Below the pieces are notes generated by a model. It had not been told where the DNA came from. It searched no databases and saw only the letters and a program-made list of their open reading frames with translations. A DNA stretch of 64,000 bases from Nomia melanderi. Lineage: Eukaryota; Arthropoda; Insecta; Hymenoptera; Halictidae. A program made the translations under genes and the position numbers. The stretch covers positions 6,758,001 to 6,822,000 of the forward strand of contig NC_135008.1 of assembly GCF_051020985.1 (NCBI RefSeq). The letters are read 5' to 3'. Shown piece after piece: positions 12,259 to 24,989 of this stretch (positions within the stretch are counted from its first letter, which is position 1; every line of letters starts with the position of its first letter).

Positions 12259-13262
12259 GAGGCGCGTCGGTTCAGCTTATCGCGGTGTTCCCGCGGCGCG
12301 GAAACTGTTTCGACGCTGTCTTCTCGTCGCCGGTATCGCGCTGGTAATACTGTGGCCTACCTTCGACTGTCATTGAGACAACAGTTTACCGCCGGTAAAC
12401 CTCGTTTCAACCGCGTCGCGAACGAGCGAGATTTATCGCCTCGTACCAATCGGGGCGCCGATTTATATGGATAATTGCTGCCGGAATCACCGCGGTGGAG
12501 AGTTTGATCGGCTTCGATCCTTGCGGATCCAAAGCGGCGCGAACGCGTCGAATCGTTCGCCGCGTCAATTAATCGGCGCCGCGGTCCGAGCTTCAAAGAT
12601 CACCGGAAAAAAATGTGCGCATGAACCGGCTTCGCCGGGCGGCGAAGCTAATCCTCTTACACGCAGGTCGGCCGGCGCGCCCTTCTTTACGCCTTCGTTA
12701 TTCCATATTAGCGAAAGTATCGGCCGGATTAATTCGCGCAAATGGTCGTATCGATTCATTCAATTAACGTGGTCGACCGACCGTTGAAATACGTGATTAA
12801 TAGGGCCGGGATGTGTTTATAAGCGATCGCATCTGGAAAAGGGGCGTTCGGAGCGAACGGCCGCCGCCGCCGCCCGTCCCGCGCGTCTCCCTTGCCCTCC
12901 TCGCCTTTCCCTATTACCGCCGTTTTGTTTATTTGCTCCGATCGATTCGCGTCACGTTCCGACGGTCGTTAACGTTCCTGCGCGGACCGCGTTGCAATCG
13001 ACACGAGTCGTGTCCCATCCAAGTTTTTGACGAATACGCGGTTCCAGAAGTTCCCTCGGATTAGCCGGCGCTCCCTGGACTTCCGGGACAGTTGTCTAAT
13101 CTTCGGTGGGACAGCGGTATCCACTTGCGAGGAGTTCTTATGAGATAACACCCGGTGGCCCTATACTCGAGTGGATATCCGGTTTAACACGTTGTCTGCT
13201 ACGAGAGATTCGAGTATTTTGTTATAGCGAGATGTATTCCTTTATAACAGCGGGAAATAGTA
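12259..13262. other. GC-rich non-coding DNA
   Basis: CpG-rich sequence with no recognised exon. A TTAACACGTTGTCTGCTACG motif near 13175 resembles a decayed T4-type terminus. Confidence 0.45.
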
Positions 13263-13492
13263 TTAACCCTTTGCACTCGACGATATTTTTCTTTAAAGAT
13301 TACTTTCTGACTATCGATATTTTTCGCAATTAACACAATTGATTATCTTCTATAAATTAGAGACAGAACTATTCTACTTCGATGTTTTATGTGTTGATAC
13401 ATTACACGAGGTTTTATATTGAATTGAAAATTTTATAAGTTTGCTGCGTCGAATCAGGTGACTGTAAGGCGCCCTCGAGTGCAAAGGGTTAA
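13263..13492. mobile_element. T1 TTAA-type MITE, complete
   Basis: Left end TTAA-CCCTTTGCACTCGACG; right end CCTCGAGTGCAAAGGG-TTAA. The right subterminal region GGTGACTGTAAGGCGCC is a decayed version of the palindrome seen in the 9050-9277 copy. Confidence 0.88.
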
Positions 13493-13734
13493 ATGTAATT
13501 ATTAATGTTTTAGTGTTACAGTATTTATGTTACAGTGTTATATAGCTTCTCGTGTTACCATTGTTTTGATTCAATAGCAATTTTCTTATTGTAATTGTTT
13601 TCAAGCAATTTAGAAGTTCCGGTCGCCGGTGAATACTGTGGCAGTCAACGTGTCATTATTCTTAAAGTTTCTACGAAATAACTTGGAGTTTGGACAAGAC
13701 CAAGTTATCTCGTAAACTTCGGGGCACAAAGGTA

Positions 13735-13945
13735 TTAACCCTTTGCGAACAAATATCGACATTTCGGCGAGATGAAATTTTCGTATTTGGAAGACTGAGT
13801 AGCAAACGGACGATTTAATTATTTGAACAGCAATAGATCAGCACATACTTTCCCTTTTTCCTGTTGTTTAAGCGACTGATGTATAATTTAACTTCATCTG
13901 GTGGTTTTGTATGTTTCTAAGAACCTTCGTCCGCGAGAGGCGACT
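13735..13945. mobile_element. T2 element, right end lost
   Basis: Starts TTAA-CCCTTTGCGAAC and holds the T2 interior (AACAGCAATAGATCAGCA, CTTCATCTGGTGG), ending CTTCGTCCGCGAG without the final TTAA. The 202 bp tandem array begins immediately after. Confidence 0.7.
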
Positions 13946-14557
13946 CCTAAAAATGATTTGTTACAGGAAATTTATAAATTTTGGTATTTACCATTAACCT
14001 TTGTATACTGCATCAACGCGTGAAATGTTGAAAGGAAATAGTTTTGCACTCTAATTTATATGATTTCTTGAATTAATTTTAAAGAATTTTGTCTACATCT
14101 AACTAGAAAGGGTTGAATATTTCAAGTGGAAAACTTTCGAGTTCTAGTTGCCAGATGATTTGATACAGGAAATTTATAAGGTTTGGTATTTATCATTAAC
14201 CTTTGTATACTGCATCAAAGCGTGAAGTATTGAAAGGAAATAGTTTTGCACCCTAATTTATGTGATTTCTTGAATGAATTTTAAAAAATTTTGTCTACAT
14301 CTAACTACAAAGGATTGAATATTTCAAGTGGAAAACTTTCGAGTTCTAGTTGCCAGATGATTTGATACAGGAAATTTATAAGTTTTGGTATTTACCATTA
14401 ACCTTTGTATACTGTATCAACGCGTGAAATGTTGAAAGGAAATAGTTTTGCACTCTAATTTATGTGATTTCTTGAGTTAATTTTAAAGAATCTTATCTAC
14501 ATCTAACTAGAAAGGGTTGAATATTTCAAGTGGAAAACTTCCGAGTGCAAAGGGTTA
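13946..14557. repeat. Tandem array, 202 bp period, about 3 copies
   Basis: Successive units begin CATTAACCTTTGTATACTG at 13992, 14194 and 14396. Each contains GAAATAGTTTTGCAC, GTCTACATCTAACTA (last copy CTACATCTAACTA), AAGG(G/A)TTGAATATTTC and GGAAAACTT. The last unit runs into GAGTGCAAAGGGTTA, the T1 right terminus, so the array looks like an amplified T1-type interior. Confidence 0.85.
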
Positions 14558-15078
14558 CTGTTCGATGCACCCCACCGCGAGGAACTTTCCTCTCCTGCTC
14601 TATCCTCTAAGCGGACTATACGAGACAATCAACGCTACTCGCCGTCAAATGAACAAAGGCGATCGATCCGGTGGTCGAACGTTCGATCTGGCGCCGAAGG
14701 ACAACCATCATCCCTCTCCAAGCGGGTTGATCCAAGGTGAGAGGGCGTTGACACATAATCGAGGGATGCACTCGACCGTACGTGATGTTGGGGAATTAGC
14801 GAAGCGTCTCGAGTCCCGTAAAAGGACTCGTCGGAGCGTCGCGACGCCCGGACAGGGTCTACGTGACCGGATACATAGACGCGGATCAGGCGTCTGCTCG
14901 AGAGGTCGGTAGTAGTCTTTGCGCGAGTACGCGGCGCGGAAGGGTAGACGGGAAAGGAAGAAGAGGGCGGGAAGACACAGCTCCGCCGGTTCATCCCCTT
15001 TCGGCGTGTGTTCCGTTGGTCGCCCGAATAATTAGGGACACGGGAGTCGGCACGATAATAATTTATTACAGCGAACAG
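14558..15078. other. Non-coding DNA
   Basis: GC-rich sequence with overlapping chance frames on both strands. No known protein motif. Confidence 0.45.
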
Positions 15079-15180
15079 ACAGTGGGACAAAAAGTATTTG
15101 CGCACTTCGAAAGGCGCATATATACGTCCTCACGAGTCTATCAATATGTACATAATATCTAAAAAATGAATATTTTCGAT
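15079..15180. mobile_element. Probable Tc1/mariner-type remnant
   Basis: CAGTGGGACAAAAAGTATTTG resembles Tc1/mariner terminal repeats of the CAGTG-GGACAAAAGTATT type. The following stretch (CGCATATATACGTCCTCACG, ACATAATATCTAAAAAATGA) recurs with changes at 21272-21345, so it belongs to a dispersed repeat. No transposase frame is present. Confidence 0.45.
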
Positions 15181-15320
15181 GCTATCGAGTTTCTCGATGA
15201 TAGTATCCTGTGAGAAGGTAGGAGATTTGTGTGGTATGTATTTTATAGGATACCATTGTTCCGAGACAGAATGTGGTCGTTTACCATCGCAATTTACTAT
15301 TAATATTGTATGTATTATAA

Positions 15321-15368
15321 TACATTACATTACATTACATTACATTACATTACATTACATTACATTAC
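15321..15368 (+). repeat. (TACAT)n microsatellite
   Basis: About 9.6 uninterrupted copies of TACAT. Further imperfect TTACAT units follow to about 15410. Confidence 0.98.
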
Positions 15369-15410
15369 TATTGCTATTGAAGGAAATTATTACATTAGAT
15401 TACATTACTA

Positions 15411-18400
15411 TTGAAGGAAATAGTCCACTTTCTCAAAGTGCGCGATTTCTCGCTAACTCAATTTCAGACGTCATCTGCGTCTCATCAAAGAATACTGAGT
15501 ATTTGCATTGAAAAACTAGAGTGCAAACCCTGAAAGAATAACACAACAGAAACAAAAATTTCGAAGAAATTACCCCTTTCTTCTACCGGATCTTATCACC
15601 GAAGAACTAAGCGAGCAGATACTTTCTCGAATAATTCTCAGGTAGACGTAATCGGTTCCAACAAAGTGGAAACTTTATAAATATATTTGTTAAAAGAAAT
15701 TCGTCGGTGTAGTTCCTAAAAGTCTATATCCCCGGCGAATCAACGGAACACCGAGCGGTTATCGAAGAATCGGTTTGACATGGTTTGCCGAGGCGGGTTT
15801 CGCGCGGCGTATATCACCGGCGGTCATAACGCCGACAGAACGGATAAGGTAAACGAAATGCAGATTCCGGGACGTCGAGGTGGCCGCAAACAAGCGGCCA
15901 AACGGAAACCTGGCCGAGCGGAACGGAGGGAAGCGGAGGCGAACGAACGCGGGCAGAGACGAGTGGAGGCGAGCCGAGGCGAACGGAGAGAGGAAAGTGG
16001 CGGCGAACAGTGCCGTGGGTGGTGTTTACACAACGTTTACCGGCCAGGGTAATTACCCGCAATACCTGGTACTCCGGCTCGTGCTGCGAAACGCCTTCAA
16101 CATCGATCACCTCTCCTCGCGATAGGGACCGCTGAGGTACGGCCGACTGCCACGCGAGTACACCGAATCCTGGCTGGCGCGTTGTCGGGGAAAAAACGGG
16201 GTTGCTTTCCTTCCCGCCGAAGGGACGAATCGACGAGGGGCAAAATCAACGAGGGAAGGCTCGAACGTCTCCCCTGGAAGCCGAGGAGCGACGAGTCTAG
16301 CACCTCGAGGATGTCTCGACGCGCCGCGTCTCCTCGATCGCGCTAACAAAGGGGAGCACCGAGAGCGCCGGGGAACGCGGACAATGAGACGCGGGGAAAA
16401 TGATCCTCCTAATGAAAACGCACTTTCCACCGGGCGAATTCCACGGTAATCGCGGTAATCCGTTTGCCCGGAATTCTCGGCGAACGGGGACGTCGCGCGG
16501 ACGAGGAGGGAAGTTTGGAAGTTCGTTGGCAGCGCGGAAAGAAGACCCGGAATTTTGGGAACGCGGAGCGCGCGCGCGCAGCGGGCGAAGCCGCAAATGA
16601 CTGGCGGTTATCTCATTTTTAATTTGAACGTTACAAACGACGCCCCGTTCCCGGAGACCGCGATCCATCAATTTCACGGTGCCGTGCGACCGGCGAGCTG
16701 ATATTTCATCGTTACGGCAAAAACTTCGGGACTCGAAAATGAATTTTTTTTTCGGGAGGCGGGTCATTGTCGACGTGAAAGCGAATCGGGTTCCATTTGT
16801 AAACTCAATTAGCGCGGGAACTATTAATTTCCCGGCGAGCGGAATTAATTGACCGCCGTTGCGACGATAAAGGGGGACATTAAACGCAGCGACACGCCGA
16901 CACCGCGATCCGCGCGATGAAACCGACGTCCCGGCCTCTGCGAGCGTTCTCGACGGTCTCGGCGTCGTGAATTCGTCGGCTCGAGACGCTGTCGCGTCGT
17001 GGATGCATATGGAACTATTCCGCGACCGGGGAATCATGGGTAACTGCAGTTATTAATCCGCAGTTATCAATATATCGTATTGTTGATTCATTTCGTTTCG
17101 CAAAATAACGAATCGAAGTCAGTAATTATTGAAAATAGGTGATTCAATAACGAAACAGTATATATTTTACAGCGTGACTTTATTTTAACGGTTTTGAAAA
17201 ACTTTCAAATTCTCGAATGCGGATGAACACCCAAAAATAACTTGGGATCCGCTTTTCTTTACCGTTTACGGCGTTGCCTGGAGAAAAGTCTCTAGCCTCC
17301 GCGTGACAAAATCCAGACACATCTGTTCGCCTTTCCATCTTCGTTCAGACTGAAAATATAACAACCGTTGGGCATTTTTGCTTTCGCTAGCATCAGTAAT
17401 AATTCAACAGTAATTAACACCGAACCTACCGAGCAGGTAAATCAACTCCCCGAAATACCTCCGTAGAAACTGCAAGAGTCCGATCCGCTAACGCGTGCTA
17501 ATTTGGCGAGTTTAAATTTTATTCTTACCCCATCGCGCGCACGGCGACAGAGGACCCGGCGGGCCACGGGTCGGGCGTAAACAAGTCGAAAAGCTTTAGC
17601 GCGCGGCGAATGAAATTATAGCCGGGATTATCGGCGTTGTTTCGAGCCCGTGGCTGCACCGTGCCGGGGAATTAAGTCTCAGATCCGTTTACACCGTTTC
17701 CAGCCATTAACGAATTTCACTGCCTCGCTCCTCCGTGTCGGGCGAATAATAACTTCGGTCTCGACACGGTCATCGCGAGCCCCGCTCGTCCGCGAGCGTG
17801 CGAGCAGCGCCGCGGATCGCTCCGAATAGACCGTGTCCCATGAATCATCGCGAACCGGGTCATTTCCTGATGTTGATGGATCGTCTTCGATTACTCCCAC
17901 GGAATTTATGCGTTCGTCTTTCGGGAAGCGTTGCGTGGCCGATGCGAAGCTCTCGCGTAATCAGGTCGATGAAACGGTTCCGACGCTTATCTCGATGTAC
18001 CTGGTCCGCGGTCGTTCGATCCGGAGCGGCGCGTTCCTCCTTTGACCGGTCGTCCGTTACTCGGTTCGTACATTTCGCCATCCCCTTCGATTTTCTCCCT
18101 GTCCGGTTACCTCGGACAGTGTTTGGGCAAGCGCGCGTTTATCCGCGGCGATCCGGTTCTTCGCGATCGCCTATTAAAGTTCGCGAAGTTTACGCTCCCT
18201 TTGAGCGCAGATAAGAAACCGGCATCGAATCGGAATCGCTTCTCCTCGGGTTTCGGCTCGCATTACCTCTCCGCTCCGTTCGACGACATTCTTCTCGATT
18301 GGCCGTGCCCCGCCTCTGTTTATCTCGCCTCCTCGCAATTTATTCTGTTTTTCTTAACTCGCCTCGCCGTCCCTGTTTTCTTTAATTAATTCCCTCCCGA

Positions 18401-20159
18401 CCTGTTCTCCGCGTTTCCCCGTTCAGAGGGAACGCGCACGCGCTTGGAAATTACTTCTCTATCGTGTCCGAGGATCCGACAGGCCGCTCTCGTTTTTCCT
18501 TTCGGCTCGTGAACGCGTCGACGCCGTCCTCCTGTTCCGTTTAATCGGCCGTTCTCCGATTCGATACCGATCGAAGATCCGAACGCCGGCGAAATTGAGG
18601 TATCGACCACCGGCCGCCGTCTTTTCCCGTCAATTAAATTATCCGTCAATTGTAACGGCCCCGCGGTTCGTATTTTCCCGTGTTATTTTTCACCGGTCCG
18701 CTCCAGCGGTCTCCATTTCAGCCGCCGACTTCGTTTGTGCTCCGCGGAAAACGGCAATAGCGGGCCGGCTCCAATACGTTCCGTTTCGTTACACGCCGCG
18801 ACTCGCGTCCCGGCTATCCCCAATCACAGCAGGCGTTCCTAGCTGTCTTCGCGCCGCAAAAAAAACCACCCCGAAATTGTCAGCCTTTCAACCGGCGTTT
18901 CGAATGCGGCGCCGCGTCGCGGAAATCGACCTCGAAACGCGGGCCAGCCGATGCGAAAAAATTCCCTCTTCGAACCGGCCGGGAGACGGTTTGCGGGGAC
19001 GCTTCCGCGTTTTTCGAGAGCCGGCGAGAATCACGCTCGAGCGGGCCGAACGTTTCCATCGTTCCTTGTTTTTCCGTTCCGCCGGTCTCGTTCCGAGCGC
19101 CGACAAAGGATCGCGCGTCGAATTTCGTCCGGAATTTTCCCGATCGCGTCGCTCCGGCTGTCCTCGCCGGGAAGAGGCGAGAGGGACCCTCCGGCTCGCG
19201 ATCGCGCCGATTCTTCCCCGAAATCTGCGCGTATCTCTCGCCGCTCGATAACGCAATAATTTCGGAACGCGTTCTACCCGCCGGCGGAAAGTTTGCGCCC
19301 CGGAGTCGTCGAGAGTGCTTCGCTCAAGGGGATAGAGCGATCCCCTCCGCCCCGGCCCTCCGCCAATACAGAGAAAAATTGCTTTACTTCGCGCGCACAC
19401 GTTCTTCCGTGAGCAAACATTCATGCAGTTCTAGACTTTCGCGCGCCGTTTGCACAGCACACGCTGCATTTTCCATGACGCCCCGCGTTTTTTCGTTGCG
19501 ACTCAACTTTACCGTCCGATAAAAATTTCAGTCTCTCCTGAAAGCTCGAAACTTATTTCCCGTCTCGCCGTTCTCCTGCGGTATCTTGCTGCCGCGTGGT
19601 CGCGCCGCTCTTTTTCTCGGCGGATCCTCTTCCCGCGTGAATCCTCGCGCGACGTCGGATCGAGCTCTCGAGGATTTCTAGGCGACGATGACGCGATAGG
19701 CCGCGAAAAGGGAGCTGCTCGTTTAATTACTACGCTGCCGGGCCGATAAGTAGGGGCTGTCGTTGACTTTGATCGCACTATTAATCCGGCCTCGTAAACG
19801 GGCAGGTCCGCTCGGTGGAAAATGCTAATGACCGGGGCCTATAATCGTTCTTATCCGAGACGTGTGCACGCGCGCGTGTTCTCACGCTGACAGATAGGCC
19901 GGCAAGAAGAATCGCCGTCAAAATGAAATTATATTATACCGAGGATCCGGCGCGGGGATAAGATTAGCCGGCTGTTAAAAATGGTCACCGTATCGCGCCT
20001 TTCCGCGCTTTCCGTGAAAAATCCTGCCTGCGATCGAGATCCTGCTGGAGAGATTTAAGGCATGCCACCGCGTTAAGTGCCGAGTAAAGCGGGTTGCGTT
20101 TCATTAAAGCTTTTCCCGGTTAAACGGGCCGATCGTGATTGCTCGGCAGATTTCTTTCT
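15411..20159. other. Long GC-rich non-coding stretch
   Basis: Mostly CpG-rich, with long overlapping frames on both strands between 15.8 and 19.8 kb. These come from low stop-codon density: frames on opposite strands are equally long and I recognise no motif. The part at 17.04-17.5 kb is AT-richer. No interspersed repeat copy was recognised. Confidence 0.5.
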
Positions 20160-20838
20160 CCACCTTCGAGAGTCTTATGGTCTTCGTGGTCTTCGATTCT
20201 GTGGGTATTATATTTTAATACCCTGTTCGGCTTTTAAGCTACAGTCTGCTACAATGCGTTTTATGCAACTTTTCTTTGCGTTCGACTAGTCGAGTTACTG
20301 CCGATCGTGTGGAATGTATAGGTTCAAATCATTCTACAATACGGAGAACCTTCGAGAACCTTACTGTTCTCATGGTTTTCGATTCTCTAGATATTATATT
20401 TGAGTACTCTGTTCGATTTTTTTGCTACAGTCTGCTACACTGTCTTTTATGTAACTTTTCTTTGCGTTCGACTAGCCGAGTTACTGCCGATCGTGTGGAA
20501 TGTATAGGTTCAAATCAGTCCACAATACGGAGAACCTTCGAGAACCTTATGATTTTCATGGTTTCCGATTCTGTGGATATTATATTTTATCACTCTGTTC
20601 GATTTTTTTGCTACAGTCTGCTACACTGTCTTTTATGTAACTTTTCTTTGCGTTCGACTAGCCGAATTACCGTCGATTGCGCGGAGAGTATAGGTTTAAA
20701 TTAGTCCGCAACGCAGAGAACCTTCGAGAACCTTATGATTTTCGTGGTTTTCGATTCTGTGGATATTATATTTTATCACTCTGTTCGATTTTTTGCTACA
20801 GTCTGCTACACTGTCTTTTATTTAACTTTCTTGCGTCC
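20160..20838. repeat. Tandem satellite, 186 bp period, about 3.7 copies
   Basis: Unit starts align at 20281, 20467 and 20653, preceded by a more diverged partial unit. Each has GAGAACCTTCGAGAACCTTA, TTCGATTCTGTGGATATTAT, GCTACAGTCTGCTACA and TTTTCTTTGCGTTCGACTAG. An open frame crosses two units only because 186 is a multiple of three. Confidence 0.95.
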
Positions 20839-21271
20839 GACTGTAGGGAGTACAAAAGTGAGTAGATTGTCGATTGCGACGATTCGAGCAGTTCTTCGTG
20901 TACTGATTAAAGAATATTCGCATATTAAAGATGTATTTCGTTAAATATCGAATAACCTCGCGGTTTATACTTACCATGAAAGCCGAGAACGTTTCAGAAC
21001 CTATGAAACACGCGAAATGTGTCTCGTTAAATACTAATTAATCATCAGTAATCAGAAATTTCGATGCAATCCGTCTCTGTGTAACAATAAACAGAATTCC
21101 GGAACAAATATACAATATACAAGCGCCGTTCCAAAGCGAAATTTGCTGTATGACCCTAGATACAGCAATGCTCTTATAGTTAATAATTTTGAACGCTTGT
21201 GTCTCTGTACCTACGTACGTCAAAATAACAGAAGTTCACTGTTCAAATTTTAATTTCCTTATTTAACCATC
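20839..21271. other. Non-coding DNA
   Basis: AT-richer sequence flanking the satellite. No gene or further repeat recognised. Confidence 0.45.
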
Positions 21272-21345
21272 GCTACGAAAGACGCATGTATACGTCCTCA
21301 CGAGTCTAACAATGTACACATAATATCTGAAAAACGAATATTTCT
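21272..21345. repeat. Second copy of the 15.1 kb dispersed repeat
   Basis: CGAAAGACGCATGTATACGT, CCTCACGAGTCTAACAATGT and ACATAATATCTGAAAAACGA match 15100-15180 closely. The Tc1-like terminus is absent here. Confidence 0.6.
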
Positions 21346-21465
21346 AATTCATTTGCGATTATAATTTCTTTAAACCCTAAAAATATCAAATCTCCGGGTA
21401 CTGTTTTGGTCACTAGTCAGTGGACAACCAATCGCGATTGACATGCAAATAACGCACCGTCCGTA

Positions 21466-21620
21466 TTAACACGTTGAATACCGTGGGGGTCACCGGTGAC
21501 ACCCGGCCAAATCGAATTATTATAATTCAGTCAATTAAACGATCATTATTCGCAAACATTTATATATTACAAATAATGCTATCTAATGCGGTGACAATCG
21601 TCAAGATCAACGTGCGATAA
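21466..21620. mobile_element. T4 element, left end only
   Basis: Starts TTAA-CACGTTGAATACCGTGG with the palindrome GTCACCGGTGAC at 21489-21500. The AT-rich interior fades without a visible right terminus, so the end is approximate. Confidence 0.55.
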
Positions 21621-22805
21621 CAATAAAACGATTCAATAAAATCATTTCATATTCCATTGTTTTCATTTTGTGCATTTTGCTACGTGAAATTTCCGCGTCC
21701 CATCGAAACTTCGAGAGACCCCCATACTCGTACTCTGCGCTCACCCCCACTCGGAAAGGGGGTGGTTAGAGGGCGTTAACTAGTATCTTGTAACAACAGA
21801 AAAGATACTGATTGGAGTAAACCAAAAGACGTCTCAACGTACTCGACCCAGCACGAGGTGTCGCGGAGACATTTCATCACTTAGCACGAGTCATCGGGAC
21901 AGTCCTCTCACCACTCTGTGCGACGGTCACCATAGCATTACAAATTACAACATTTCCCACTAGCCAGTGGTGCAGTCAACTTCCCACGATCCAGTGGAGC
22001 AGTCAGCTTTTCACCACTTAGCGCGATAGTCATCAAACGTACAGTCCACTTATACATAATCGACAGGACTTCGTCCGTTGAAGTTCCTCCGCTTCGTTTA
22101 ATCGTCGCTAAGATAATTGTCGACGCACATACGACCCCTATAACGTGCAAAAAATACAACCGTACACTTAGCTCTACCTTGCAACTTCTGTCCGAGGCGT
22201 TTCTTCTGTCACTCGTACTCTCTAAGTTATCGAGTTTCGCCGAGAAACTGCGCGTCGTCTGAGTCCCGTCGCAATAACACCGAAAGAAAACTCGTATAAA
22301 AGGGCGGACGATCGAGAGCGGCGTTTCGGGGATCGCGTGGGCGCCCCTCGTGCTCGCCGAACGAGAAACAATAAATGCCGCATCGGCCGAGACGCGTCTC
22401 GGGAAACCAATTAACGAGTACAATTTCGTTCTCGCGTTTATCCCTTGCACGGGAGAAACGCGGCCGACGTCTAATAAATGTTAACGTAAATTATATAGAG
22501 GAGCCAGCGGTCTTTGAGCCCCGGCGGATCAAAGGTAACCGAAAGGCAGCGCACGTCCGCCTTTTCAGCGAGCCGGAATATCTGCAAGGCATACGAAATA
22601 TATTTTCGTTCTCCGCGAATCAGCTTTCCTCCTTTTTTTCGTGCGCCCCAGCGAAAGGCGAGGTCGAAATTTCGTTGCCGGCTGAAATGTTTAAGTAATC
22701 ATATTCCGCGGCGATCGTCGGATCCTCCGACGGGACTCTTTCCGCTCGGCGCGACGCGCGGTGCTAAAATCGTTTTGTTTCAGGCTTTCGCCGCTGGAAA
22801 ACTAA
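21621..22805. other. Non-coding DNA with a degenerate short repeat
   Basis: Between 21840 and 22040 the motif CACT(T/C)(A/T)GCACGA / CCACTAGCCAGTGGTGCAGTC recurs irregularly. The open frame at 22450-21938 (minus) covers it and is not recognised. Confidence 0.4.
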
Positions 22806-23156
22806 GAGAAGTGTTCAAAGTTTCCGAGCGCAAGCCGTGTCCATTAGGAATCGTTTCCCGACTTTTCGCTAGCACTTGCTGCTGGCAACATCGGGGTTTG
22901 AGGACTCACTGACGTTGCTTCCTATGTAAGCATATCTTGCTCGGAGTTACGGATGATCAATTCGGTGTTTTTAATTGAGCTGACTGATCATTCACGCGTG
23001 ACTCTGAACAAGGTATGCTTAAGTAGGAAGCATTGATTCTGGATAGACAGTATCAGTGAGTCCTCGGTTTCCCGATGATGTTAGCAACAGTGCTAGCGAA
23101 ACGTCAGGAAACGATTCCTAATGAACGGCTTGTATGCGGAAACTTTGAGCGCTTCT
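22806..23156. repeat. Long imperfect inverted repeat (hairpin), about 350 bp
   Basis: The left arm (22806 to about 22955) and right arm (about 22990-23156) are reverse complements with scattered mismatches. Paired blocks include CATTAGGAATCGTTTCC, TTTCGCTAGCACT, GAGGACTCACTGA and GCTTCCTA...TAAGCATA. The right arm carries about 20 extra bases after the GAGGACTCACTGA block. The loop holds a small TCAATT/AATTGA stem. No TTAA flanks and no open frame are seen. It could be an old foldback element or a hairpin RNA precursor. Confidence 0.85.
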
Positions 23157-24989
23157 CACTAAAATCGTTGTTCCGGGATCAACGTTGTACACTCTTCGAC
23201 GTTAACGGGAAACGAATCGCCTCGCGATCACGGAAACGCGGGATCGACGACCCTCATAGCGGTGGCGTTCCATCAATTTTCCCCGGAAACGCGTCAATTT
23301 CGAAGTGCGACGCGCGCGATTTGACGAGGAGCAATCCTCCTAAGAATGATGTATCGTCTTCCATGGGCCAATACGCGATACAGGATCAAAAGGGGAATCC
23401 CGTGGAATAAACCGGTCGCCGGGGAATCGGAGTTCTCGTCGAACGTCGGCCGACGATCGAGAATCGTGGAACAGGGAGCCGGGATTAGCCGGGGCGCGCG
23501 GGGTCACGGTGATTTTCGTTCGGCTCGGATTTCGAAAGGTTTCCGATAAACCGGAAAAGATAATAGCATTATTTTAATTGGTCGATTGATCGAGGGGGGA
23601 GCCCGGGAACGCGACGATCGGCCGGGAGGAAGAAAAACGGGGGAATTTGCGCGACGAGCGGAACGGAGCGGTCGGCCGCGATCGATCAGCGCGAAGCTAA
23701 TTAAGGCTGGCAGGTGAAAAATCACCGGATGGCCACGTGCATAATGCACGGAACTGCGGGCTCGACAGTTTTCTGGACGTTTTAATAGAGAACACGCTAA
23801 TTAGAAACCGGATTGCATTACTTTAAATTACAGCGGAACACGCCGAGAATGGCGCAACTGCGCTGGTCAAGCCAATTAACCGAGTCTCTCGATAATTACG
23901 AGCCACCGGCCGGTCAGTCGCTTCATTTAAGCCGGCCGCACGATCAATCACCGGTCTCTGCTCCCAGGAATTCAACGACTTTTCTAATTACACGCGTATC
24001 CCCGCGTCGAGCCGCCCGCGCTTTCCGGTGCCCTGCGAGTCGACGATTCCGTGATCCCGAAATTGCTGGGTTCTACGACCGTTCTCCGGTGTTCCCCGCT
24101 CTCCGCGCTCGAAAATCGACGTCGTCCAAGACCCGTGTCACTTTACCGAGCACGACACCGCGCGGCATCGAGCGCGATACCAATAGACGATAAACGCTAA
24201 ACGTCCAAAGGATATTGCAGACTTTGAGGCGGACTGGCCGAGAGACGGAGGCCAAAGTCCCCCGCTCCGGGAAAACCGCCGCGCGACAGGAAAATGTTTG
24301 CACGTTCCCCGTCGGACGGGCAGTTTCGAAACTTCCGCTCGTAAAGACCGACTCGAACGGTCGTCTGAAATAATTGCGCGACCGACGACGTGCGAAACGT
24401 GCAAACTCGCCTCGTCGACAACCGACCGGGGGACTTTAATCTCGAATTCTTCGGCTTCTCCTCGATCATCTCTAGCTCGCGGCGCCGCGCGCGGCTCGCC
24501 CCATCGTCGGGAAACCGGAATTCCGTTTACGTTCGATAACGGGGAATGAAACTGCGAGAATGACAACTCGCGGGGCTCGCTGCGACCGGTGCATCGCGAC
24601 GGATGCGCGTCCCGGGGGAGAGTTCTTTACGTGCGACGGAGGAACGCCTCGATACTCGCGGAAGAATCGTGACAGCCGGCGAACGAGCTCGTAACCGAGA
24701 CGTTGCGTCGCACAGTCTGACGATTTCGCGTCAGACAATGGGCGTTTCATTGAGAAATAATGGTTTGTTTCCGTGCTGATATGCATTACTTTTCCGCGTT
24801 TACTGTTATCGCGAATACGTATTTGCAAACTGAGACCGTATTTTGGTAATTCAGCTTTAATTTGAGATTTTATAAATTCATCTATAACGTTTCTTAGATT
24901 TTTATTTGTAGGGAAATATTATCCTTCTAAAATTAACGTTACAATCGTTTTCAGTGTTTCTTCTAGTGCAGAGTATAAATACTATTTTT
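23157..24989. other. GC-rich non-coding DNA
   Basis: CpG-rich sequence with chance frames on both strands and no recognised protein motif. AT content rises after 24830. Confidence 0.5.

Noticed and set aside
16297..17037. 246-codon minus-strand frame, the longest in the window
   Set aside because: Overlaps open frames on the other strand, has low stop density from high GC and no recognisable domain.
18595..19424. Two overlapping long frames on opposite strands
   Set aside because: Both are Arg/Ser-rich and of equal quality; neither resembles a protein.
20276..20704. 142-codon frame with internal repeats
   Set aside because: It is the 186 bp satellite read in one frame; 186 is a multiple of three.
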